Positions 6,619 through 12,162 of a stretch of DNA of 14,192 nucleotides are shown here, one piece after another. Position 1 is the stretch's first letter; every line of letters starts with the position of its first letter. The position numbers were made by a program, and so were the translations under genes. The stretch lies in NCBI GenBank assembly GCA_905213725.1, contig CAJMJM010000041.1, positions 1-14,192 of the forward strand. The letters are read 5' to 3'. The stretch comes from Collinsella aerofaciens. Its GTDB lineage: Bacteria > Actinomycetota > Coriobacteriia > Coriobacteriales > Coriobacteriaceae. Below the pieces are notes generated by a model. That model was not told the origin of the DNA. It did not search any database and saw only the letters and a list, made by a program, of their open reading frames with translations.

Positions 6619-7710
6619 CTACAGTTCAACTTCCAGTTCGGCTTTGTGCTCGTAGAGGTAGTCGCGCATGTAGGGGATGGCAAATGAGACCCTGCCGTAC
6701 GAAGGAGCCTCGATAATCGATTCTCTTAACAGGCGGCTGCGGACGGAGCTCACCTGTTGAGGCGTTTTGTTCAGGGCATCGGCAACCATGCTGGTCGAGC
6801 TCGTCTGCCCCAAAGACGCCATGCTCAGCAGATAAGCGATGCACGTGGGCGGAATGCGCTGCAGCGCGGGCTCAATCACCATGGCGCAGAAGCGTTCGCG
6901 TGCCGTTGCAATGCCACGCTCGGCTTCTTCTTCTCCAATAATCGCTGTGTGTGCACGTCTTGCCAACTGCCATGCGTAGTATCCAACGAGTTGGATCATG
7001 AAAGGATAGCCTTGCGTTGCCTCGGCAAGTTGGCCGGCAATACCTGGCTGCAACTCCATGCCAGACGCTTCAATGGTTTCCTCGAGGGAGTACGACACTT
7101 CGGTTACTGCCACAGCCTTCAGATCAAAGGGGAGGGCACGGCGCAAAAACGTAAGTGTCTTTCCGTTGATGATGCTTTCAATCATCGAAGGCAGCCCAGC
7201 AAAAACAAAGGCGATATCAAGGTCTTCGCCGATAACCTGCTGAATCGCAATGGAGAGCGTTCGGACCTCATCGAGCTCTGCGTCTTGAACCTCGTCGAGA
7301 GTGATGAGCAGGCCATTTCCATTCTTGGTTATTGTCTGTCTCATGGCGTCGCGTAGCGATGGGCCGATTCGCTCAATATCTATGCTGCCGATGGATATGC
7401 CAGCTACGGTGGGCTCAAATCTGGCGTGTTTGGCCTGGAATTTGGGCTGCAGCTGTTCGAGAATGCGCTGGCAAAGTCCCTCGGTTGCGACCTCTTTTAT
7501 GACCGTCCAGCCACGGCTTTGCGCCAAACGTGAGCACTCGTCAAGGAGGACCGTCTTGCCCGTTCCACGGACGCCGGCTATGCGCATTAGGCGCCCAGGG
7601 GCACCAGGCCCGTTGACGAGGCCTTCATTGAATTCTTCGAGTACATCTTCGCGGCCGATAATCGTGGGAGGTGTTTTACCTGCTGTGGGCTTAAAAGGGT
7701 TTGTTTGCAT
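6619..7710 (-). CDS. AAA/STAND-type ATPase with C-terminal winged helix
   Basis: This 363-aa cytosolic ATPase resembles the Orc1/Cdc6-like 'archaeal-type' ATPases scattered through bacterial genomes. It has a conserved N-terminal NPFKPTAGKTPPTIIGRE entry segment, Walker A GVRGTGKT (46-53), Walker B LLITLDEVQD (134-143), a strand ending in FAGLPS (170-175) and the pair Arg190-Arg191 in FLRRALPF. The C-terminal ~70 residues look like a winged helix (PPTCIAYLLSMA, QQVSSVRSRLL, YGRVSFAIPYMRDYL). I take the ATG at 7710 because AAAGG lies 8 nt upstream; a GTG at 7719 is possible but overlaps that site. Immediately upstream is an array of seven 10-bp repeats. It has no evident link to the sugar-acid genes. 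A role in DNA binding, conflict or stress signalling cannot be chosen from the sequence. Confidence 0.82.
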   Translation of the reverse strand: MQTNPFKPTAGKTPPTIIGREDVLEEFNEGLVNGPGAPGRLMRIAGVRGTGKTVLLDECSRLAQSRGWTVIKEVATEGLCQRILEQLQPKFQAKHARFEPTVAGISIGSIDIERIGPSLRDAMRQTITKNGNGLLITLDEVQDAELDEVRTLSIAIQQVIGEDLDIAFVFAGLPSMIESIINGKTLTFLRRALPFDLKAVAVTEVSYSLEETIEASGMELQPGIAGQLAEATQGYPFMIQLVGYYAWQLARRAHTAIIGEEEAERGIATARERFCAMVIEPALQRIPPTCIAYLLSMASLGQTSSTSMVADALNKTPQQVSSVRSRLLRESIIEAPSYGRVSFAIPYMRDYLYEHKAELEVEL

Positions 7711-7730
7711 GTGAGCCACCTTTGCTCAAG

Positions 7731-7800
7731 ATATAGCAAGATATAGCAAAGTATAGCAAGATATAGCAAAGTATAGTGAGATATAGCAACGTATAGCGCT
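7731..7800. repeat. Seven-unit tandem 10-bp repeat upstream of the ATPase gene
   Basis: Seven consecutive decamers of consensus (A/G)TATAGCAA(G/A) run without any indel; deviations are a TGAG ending (unit 5) and a CGCT ending (unit 7). From the third unit on, the first base alternates G and A, giving a 20-bp higher-order period. On the minus strand, towards the ATPase, the units read TTGCTATAC/T, and several contain TATACT, a good -10 box. The array ends 20 bp before the start codon and contains the whole plausible promoter zone. Confidence 0.88.
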
Positions 7801-7823
7801 GTTTGCGGGTTCTTACGGTGGTG

Positions 7824-8504
7824 CTATTTTCCGAATGCCGCGCGGATAAAGCGCTGGGCGAACAGCTTGTTGGCGACGTTGATGACATGGCCCAGGAACA
7901 GTGCCGAGATGGCGGTCGTGACGCCAAAGCCGCCCAGGTTGTACATAAAGATCAGCGACAACGCGAGCGAGGCGGCGACATGTGAGCAGTCAAACACGAC
8001 TTTTACGTCACCAAAGCGGCGTTTAAGCTTTTCGGCAATGACTTGCACCAAGCCGTCGGGCGCGTTGGGGACAACGCCCATGTTGACGACGAGACTTACG
8101 CCAAATGCGGTGACAGCGAGGGAGAGCAGCATGGTCGCAATCTGTGTGGGGAGTGCCGTGGGATGCAGTGGGTTGACCGCCATGAAGAGGTCGGTCAAGC
8201 CGCCAATCAGCGTTGAGAAGAACAACTCGAGCAGGATGCGCGGCTGGAACTCGCTTCGCAAGATGGCTAATTGAGCCACGATGTAGGCGACGTAGGTTGC
8301 GGTGATCCAAAAGCCGAGCGTCTCGCCAGTGAGCATGGATAGGGTTGTGGCAAAGCACGTGAGCGCGGCGACGCCCAGGCCGGATGCCGTCTGGAGACTC
8401 ATACCGAGTGCCAGTACTGCAACGCCCACCAGATACATCAGCATTCTGATGACGGTATGGCACCAGTCGATGTTCTCGCCATGCATGATGATGAGCGGTC
8501 GCAT
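7824..8504 (-). CDS. YczE/YyaS/YitT-like integral membrane protein
   Basis: This 226-aa protein is predicted to lie in the cytoplasmic membrane with about five to six hydrophobic helices (approximately residues 18-38, 43-62, 66-84, 88-108, 118-142 and 168-212). The segment GMSLQTASGLGVAALTCFATTLSMLTGETLGFW, with its internal repeat-like counterpart GVSLVVNMGVVPNAPDGLVQVIAEKL, is characteristic of the YczE/YyaS/YitT family, whose transport or other function is largely unknown. The start is the ATG at 8504; AAGGA lies about 11 nt upstream, a rather long spacing. The most striking context is its leader of some 250 nt, which holds structured-RNA copy A, a long hairpin and a LacI-like operator. 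No terminator is visible before the ATPase gene 113 bp downstream. Confidence 0.8.
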   Translation of the reverse strand: MRPLIIMHGENIDWCHTVIRMLMYLVGVAVLALGMSLQTASGLGVAALTCFATTLSMLTGETLGFWITATYVAYIVAQLAILRSEFQPRILLELFFSTLIGGLTDLFMAVNPLHPTALPTQIATMLLSLAVTAFGVSLVVNMGVVPNAPDGLVQVIAEKLKRRFGDVKVVFDCSHVAASLALSLIFMYNLGGFGVTTAISALFLGHVINVANKLFAQRFIRAAFGK

Positions 8505-8536
8505 GTTGCTACCCGTCCTTTCGGTTGTGTGAAAAA

Positions 8537-8662
8537 GCTGACCCGGGCCGGCAAAAGAGGGTTATCGGAGGCACTGCTGCAAAAGCAGAAAAGCCGGCCC
8601 CACGGTCAGTCGTCTAGGAAGTGTCTCGCTGTGCCGGAATGGGACTAAAGGTCCAACGAGAC
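8537..8662 (-). ncRNA. Structured leader RNA element, copy A (upstream of YczE-like gene)
   Basis: Given in plus coordinates; transcript orientation is minus. Helices: 8623-8628 with 8657-8662; 8538-8543 with 8604-8609; 8545-8552 with 8593-8600; and a small hairpin 8577-8580 with 8585-8588. Three blocks are shared with copy B: CCGGAATGGGACT (8634-8646), AGTCGTnTAGG (8608-8618) and GGTTATCGGAGGCACTGC (8560-8577). The helices occupy the same relative places in copy B but with different bases. It ends 33 nt before the start codon, as a riboswitch or attenuator would. I do not recognise the class. Confidence 0.7.
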
Positions 8663-8683
8663 GGGAAGAAAGCAAATGGCATT

Positions 8684-8741
8684 GCGTGGGCGATAAGATG
8701 CCAAGATGGTAGGGTGCGTCTTAGCATCCTATTGCCCACGC
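8684..8741. repeat. Long hairpin with conserved apical sequence, copy 1
   Basis: A near-continuous stem of about 24 pairs (8684-8708 with 8717-8741) has two mismatches and two G-T wobbles. It carries the apical block CAAGATGGTAGGGTGCGTCT (8702-8721). The hairpin at the right end of the window has the same apical block with one base change, on a different outer stem. It lies between a LacI-like operator and RNA copy A. Confidence 0.75.
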
Positions 8742-8744
8742 TCA

Positions 8745-8760
8745 ACGAAATCGGTTTCGT
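8745..8760. promoter_or_regulatory. LacI-like operator ACGAAATCGGTTTCGT
   Basis: A CG-centred near-palindrome resembling LacI-family sites. Its exact reverse complement is at 8871-8886. A -10-like TATACT on the minus strand (8770-8775) places the site at the presumed start of the YczE-like transcript, consistent with repression. Confidence 0.6.
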
Positions 8761-8813
8761 TTGAGCCTAAGTATACGCACGGGATTTTATTCGCGAAGAG
8801 AAAAACAATAAAA

Positions 8814-8829
8814 AGGTGAACGTTCACCT
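8814..8829. promoter_or_regulatory. Perfect 16-bp palindrome AGGTGAACGTTCACCT
   Basis: CG-centred and sharing its core with the dhuD operator at 2142-2153. It lies between the two LacI-like sites, 164 bp before the HIT gene. A weak promoter (TTGAGC at 8761-8766, TTTTAT at 8785-8790) would place it just downstream of a plus-strand start. Confidence 0.65.
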
Positions 8830-8861
8830 AATCGCAACAACTCGTTGGCTGTATCATGGCG

Positions 8862-8895
8862 GTAGTCGATACGAAACCGATTTCGTATCGACTAC
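8862..8895. promoter_or_regulatory. 34-bp palindrome containing a LacI-like operator
   Basis: The 15-bp arms 8862-8876 and 8881-8895 are perfectly complementary around the centre CCGA. The core ACGAAACCGATTTCGT (8871-8886) is the exact reverse complement of the site at 8745-8760; the centres are 126 bp apart, about 12 helical turns. It lies about 100 bp upstream of the HIT start codon. Confidence 0.7.
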
Positions 8896-8992
8896 GCATG
8901 CGTTGTATCTGTCCATTATCTGGTGGTGTAAACGAGGGGTTACACCTGCCGCAAAAGCGGCATTCATCATTGTCCAGATCGAAAGGATCACC

Positions 8993-9427
8993 ATGGAACA
9001 GCATACCGATTGCTCGTACTGCATGTGCGGGACCGACAACACGCTCGTCGATGCCTTTGGCATCCCCATGCTTGACCTGCCTGCCAGCAAGCTCATCTTG
9101 TTTAAGGAGCAGAGTCATAAGGGCCGCGTAATCGTGGCCTCCAAGCAGCACGTCGATGACATCTCCTGCATGTCCGAGGAAGACGCCGCCGCCTTTATGG
9201 CCGATGTCCGCCATGTCGCGGCAGCGCTGCACAAGGCGTTCAATCCCGACAAGATTAACTTTGGTGCCTACGGCGACACCATGCATCACCTGCACGTGCA
9301 TATCGTCCCCAAGTACAAGGACGACCCGTTTGAGTTTGGCGACGTGTTTGCCATGAACCCCGGTCGCGTCACGCTCGAGTCGGCTCAGTACGACGAGATC
9401 GCCCAGGCAATTGTCGCCAACCTGTAA
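8993..9427 (+). CDS. HIT-family (histidine triad) nucleotide-binding protein
   Basis: This 144-aa protein carries the histidine triad H-L-H-V-H-I-V at residues 99-105, the nucleotidyl-phosphate hydrolase/transferase signature of the HIT superfamily, preceded by NFGAYGDTMH. The N-terminus contains CSYCMCG (7-13), a possible metal site like the Cys-x-x-Cys found in some Hint/GalT-like members. I chose the ATG at 8993 because GAAAGGA stands 5 nt upstream; the frame is open further upstream (from 8816) but that stretch is operator DNA. It is the first gene of an operon with a GntP permease 66 bp downstream and is preceded by three palindromic operators. HIT enzymes hydrolyse adenosine phosphoramidates, dinucleoside polyphosphates or nucleotidyl sugars. 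Why one should be co-expressed with a sugar-acid permease is not clear. Confidence 0.88.
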   Translation: MEQHTDCSYCMCGTDNTLVDAFGIPMLDLPASKLILFKEQSHKGRVIVASKQHVDDISCMSEEDAAAFMADVRHVAAALHKAFNPDKINFGAYGDTMHHLHVHIVPKYKDDPFEFGDVFAMNPGRVTLESAQYDEIAQAIVANL

Positions 9428-9493
9428 GCGAGTAAAAGCGGCTATTTCGAATAGAAGCACTTGGCTTCATTGCCAGTTAAAAGGAGCTTATCT

Positions 9494-10828
9494 ATGAATG
9501 CGGGAGTTGTTTCACTCCTTTGGGTGCTGGTGGGCGTAGTCCTGCTGGTCGCCATGATCGTTAAGTTTAAAATCAACAGCATCATTGCGCTTATTCTTTC
9601 CGCCATTTTTATCGCCCTTGCCGACGGCATCTCTGTGGGCGACCTTGTCACCACCATGGAAGATGGACTGGGCGGAACGCTTAAGTCGCTTGCGCTGATC
9701 ATTATCTTTGGCGCAGCCATCGGAAAACTGATGACCGATTCGGGTGCCTCGCAGCAGATTGCCGACACTATCGTTGACAAGCTCGGTATTAAGCTGCTGC
9801 CTGTTGCGCTTCTGATCATCGGCGTTATCTTTGGTATGAGCATGTTCTACGAGGTGGCGTTCCTTATCGTTACGCCGCTCGTTATCAGCATCGCCAAAGA
9901 GGCCGACATCCCCTATATGCGCCTGATTATCCCAGCTGTTTCTGGTACCACGATGGGCCATTCTCTTTTTCCGCCGCAGCCTGGTCCTATGGCGCTGGTG
10001 AGTGCCTTTGGTGCCGAGGTTCCGCCGGTCTACATCTTTGGTCTGATCGTCACGATTCCGACACTTATCTGCTCTGGTCTTTTGCTGTGCCATTTCATCC
10101 CCGGTCTCGATGACATGCCGCTTGGCAATGTTATGAAGCCGGCGGAGCGCAGGCCCGCGGACGAGCTTCCGCCGTTCTGGCTTTCCATTCTGGTGCCGCT
10201 GTTCCCGGCAATCATCATGATTGGGGCTTCGATTATCAAGAACACGGTGGGCGAGGGTTGCTTTGCATACGATCTTGCCAGCTGCATCGGTAGCGCAGAT
10301 ATCACTATGCTCATCACGATGATTCTTGCCATGGTTGCGTATGGTTATACGCGCGGCATGGATGGCGGAGAGATCTCTAGCTCTATGTCCGATGCTATCA
10401 AGGGCGTCGCGAACGTGCTGCTCGTTATCGGTGCCGGCGGCATCATGAAGCAGGTCATCATTACTTCTGGCGTTGGCGCGACGCTTGCCGACATGGTCAG
10501 CCTCATGCCGGTGTCGCCGCTGATTTTGGCTTGGGTGATCACGGTGGTCCTGCGCCTGCTCACCGGCCAGGGTACCGTCTCGGCCATCACCGCCGCCGGC
10601 GTCGTGGCACCTATGGTTACGCAGTTTGGCATCAACCCGGTGCTTGCAGTACTGGTCTGCGCCTGCGCATCCAATACCATCACGCCTATGTATGACGGCG
10701 GCTACCTGCTGTTCCAGCAGTCGTTTGGCCTGTCGATGAAGGATACCTATAAGACATGGGGCCTGTTGGAGCTCGTCAACTCCGTTGTCGGCCTCATCAT
10801 GGTTCTAATCCTGAGCCTGTTTATCTAG
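9494..10828 (+). CDS. GntP-family sugar-acid:H+ symporter (second copy)
   Basis: This 444-aa polytopic membrane protein has the family's N-terminal helix and IVKFKINSIIALILSAI segment (22-38), FYEVAFLIVTPL (118-129) and FPPQPGP (159-165), close to the LPPHPGP of E. coli GntT. Where GntT and the first permease have SHVND(P/A)GFW, this protein has TPMYDGGYL (397-405), so the two permeases probably carry different substrates. The ATG at 9494 has AAGGAG 7 nt upstream; an in-frame ATG at 9461 has no ribosome site. It is downstream of the HIT gene, with a terminator following. The second GntR gene begins about 250 bp later and may respond to the imported compound. Gluconate or another aldonate is the reasonable guess. 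Confidence 0.85.
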   Translation: MNAGVVSLLWVLVGVVLLVAMIVKFKINSIIALILSAIFIALADGISVGDLVTTMEDGLGGTLKSLALIIIFGAAIGKLMTDSGASQQIADTIVDKLGIKLLPVALLIIGVIFGMSMFYEVAFLIVTPLVISIAKEADIPYMRLIIPAVSGTTMGHSLFPPQPGPMALVSAFGAEVPPVYIFGLIVTIPTLICSGLLLCHFIPGLDDMPLGNVMKPAERRPADELPPFWLSILVPLFPAIIMIGASIIKNTVGEGCFAYDLASCIGSADITMLITMILAMVAYGYTRGMDGGEISSSMSDAIKGVANVLLVIGAGGIMKQVIITSGVGATLADMVSLMPVSPLILAWVITVVLRLLTGQGTVSAITAAGVVAPMVTQFGINPVLAVLVCACASNTITPMYDGGYLLFQQSFGLSMKDTYKTWGLLELVNSVVGLIMVLILSLFI

Positions 10829-10864
10829 GCGAGAAACGCATAAGACAAGCGTGTCTCACCGCAA

Positions 10865-10910
10865 GCCCGCGGACAGTTGCCTATCAAATTGTCCGCGGGC
10901 CTTTGCTTTT
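10865..10910 (+). terminator. Rho-independent terminator of the HIT-GntP operon
   Basis: A perfect 11-bp GC-rich stem (10865-10875 with 10890-10900) with a 14-nt loop is followed by CTTTGCTTTTT, 36 bp after the permease stop. Confidence 0.88.
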
Positions 10911-10940
10911 TATACCAACGGCATGTCGCACCCGTCCCCC

Positions 10941-11010
10941 CATAAGTTGCGGTGGAATAGTTCCTGTTTTTGGGCCAGAAAGCCATGAACAGGCACTATT
11001 AAAACGCAAC
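10941..11010. repeat. Palindromic repeat, diverged copy 1
   Basis: The arms 10946-10968 and 10988-11010 form an imperfect 23-bp inverted repeat around a 19-nt centre. It begins CATAAGTTGCGGTGGAATAG and is clearly homologous to the copy at 11781-11852 (CATATAAGTTGCGGTGAAAT start and a CCAG centre). It lies upstream of the second GntR gene. Confidence 0.8.
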
Positions 11011-11082
11011 ATTTGAGAGGGCGGGGATTCGAAAGTATTGCAAGGTTATATTAGACAAACCGTGGCTTCATCCGAGGGCTTT

Positions 11083-11772
11083 ATGGAACAGCAGCATTAT
11101 CAGAGCCTGCAAGACCAGGCGTACAACGCATTGCGGTCCAAGATTATCTATGCCGAGCTCAAGCCCGGCACGCGCCTTTCGGCGATTGGTCTGGAAAAGG
11201 AGACGGGAATCGGGCGCACGCCCATTCGCGAGTCTTTTGTGCGCCTGCGTGAGCAGGAGCTGGTGGAAACGCGTCCCAAAAGCGGCACCTACGTCTCTAA
11301 GATCAGCATGGAACGCGCCGAAAACGCCTGCTTTTTGCGCGAGAAGCTCGAGAGAAGCGTGCTAATTAAATGCTGTTCGGCCGCCTCGCCCGAGCAAAAG
11401 CAGCGGCTCGAGCAGATTCTTGCCGAGTCCGAGTCGCTCGACCATAGCGAAACGCGTCGTTTCTTTGACTTGGACAACTTGTTCCATGAGACGTGTTTTG
11501 AGATTGCTGGCCGTCACATGCTGTGGGATTGGATGAAGAGTGTCAACACGCATTTTGAGCGATACAACTGGTTGCGTATGGTGTCGCAGGATTTGGATTG
11601 GGAGCCGATTCGTCGGCAGCATCGCCGGATTCTTGAGGCCATTAAGAGGGGCGATACCGACGCGGCGAGCTATCTGGCAGAGACACACTTGCACCTGATG
11701 CCCGAGGAGCAGGGCCCGGTTATCGCCTTACATCCCGATTATTTTGAGCTGTCCAAAGACTCGTTCATCTAA
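11083..11772 (+). CDS. GntR-family regulator with FCD-type C-terminal domain
   Basis: This 229-aa regulator has an N-terminal winged helix (about residues 8-72: DQAYNALRSKIIYAELKPGTRLS, IGRTPIRESFVRLREQELVE, wing PKSGTYV) and a helical FCD domain (about 83-207). Candidate ligand or metal residues are Asp131, His135, His157, His180 and His202/His204. The ATG at 11083 has GAGGG 4 nt upstream; a TTG at 11038 would add 15 residues with no convincing ribosome site. It follows the HIT-GntP operon beyond a terminator and is convergent with eda. It is bracketed by two homologous palindromic repeats, 73 bp before its start and 8 bp after its stop. Its targets are not evident; the neighbouring permease operon or eda/kdgK are candidates. 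Confidence 0.86.
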   Translation: MEQQHYQSLQDQAYNALRSKIIYAELKPGTRLSAIGLEKETGIGRTPIRESFVRLREQELVETRPKSGTYVSKISMERAENACFLREKLERSVLIKCCSAASPEQKQRLEQILAESESLDHSETRRFFDLDNLFHETCFEIAGRHMLWDWMKSVNTHFERYNWLRMVSQDLDWEPIRRQHRRILEAIKRGDTDAASYLAETHLHLMPEEQGPVIALHPDYFELSKDSFI

Positions 11773-11780
11773 TCAATCCC

Positions 11781-11852
11781 CATATAAGTTGCGGTGAAAT
11801 AGGGACTGTTTGCGGCCCAGGTGGCGCAAACAGTCCCTATTTCACCGCAACT
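11781..11852. repeat. Palindromic repeat, intact copy 2
   Basis: The 28-bp arms 11787-11814 and 11825-11852 are perfectly complementary around a 10-nt centre. It begins 8 bp after the stop of the second GntR gene. The perfect arms, against the diverged copy at 10941-11010, suggest a recent or selected element. There is no T tract, so it is not an ordinary terminator. Confidence 0.88.
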
Positions 11853-12111
11853 GTGTTGGGGCGTAACCGGGGCACAAAAATGCAGTGCCGCTTGGAGGAA
11901 AAGACCGGAAGCAAGGGTCCATTCCTCCAGACGGCGCCGCAGCTGTTTTGATGGCTCGGCTTTTACCGAAGTGGCTCAGTTGAGCGCGACTGCCAGCCGA
12001 TTATACAAAGCGGCTCGGGGGCGTGTCGCTTCCGTCACGTTCTATCAGCATACAAGACGGTTTTGGTTCTTGTTCGTGACGGAAACGGCGCGCTTCCGAG
12101 CCGCTTTAAAA
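11853..12111. other. Noncoding interval with dense hairpins between convergent genes
   Basis: I find no credible gene here. At 11884-11952 a branched-looking hairpin carries TTGGAGGAA paired with TTCCTCC, then GACC with GGTC inside and GTGCCG with CGGCGC outside. At 12007-12107 a hairpin of about 33 pairs runs almost uninterrupted (12007-12039 with 12075-12107, one mismatch), with a further ACAAGA/TCTTGT pairing in its loop. Four of its pairs are G-T wobbles on the plus strand, which would be C-A mismatches on the minus strand, so a plus-strand RNA folds better. No promoter or T tract clearly belongs to it. Confidence 0.6.
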
Positions 12112-12145
12112 GAAAGGGGGCGAGGTCTAGGGCACGCCCCCTTTC
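12108..12145 (-). terminator. Terminator downstream of eda
   Basis: A perfect 11-bp stem (12112-12122 with 12135-12145) with a 12-nt loop is followed on the minus strand by TTTT. It begins 18 bp after the eda stop. Confidence 0.8.
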
Positions 12146-12162
12146 ACGATAGAGAGCTAAAC

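Noticed and set aside
7731..7800. CRISPR array interpretation of the tandem decamers
   Set aside because: The units are 10 bp with no spacers and there are no cas genes. It is a simple tandem repeat.
7691..7927. Small hydrophobic minus-strand ORF with YxLLYL-like repeats
   Set aside because: The hydrophobic repeat peptide is simply the translation of the 10-bp DNA repeat array and overlaps the ends of two real genes; it has no convincing ribosome site.
8816..8992. N-terminal extension of the HIT protein from a GTG at 8816
   Set aside because: The stretch overlaps two perfect palindromic operators and lacks a ribosome site, whereas the ATG at 8993 has GAAAGGA at good spacing and the usual HIT protein length.
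11884..11952. Resemblance to RNase P RNA (GGAGGAAAAGACCGG) and to a third copy of the leader RNA (GCAGTGCC)
   Set aside because: The GGAGGAA segment pairs locally with TTCCTCC. None of the other conserved RNase P regions is found, and the interval is too short. Only an 8-nt match to the leader RNA exists and its other blocks are missing.
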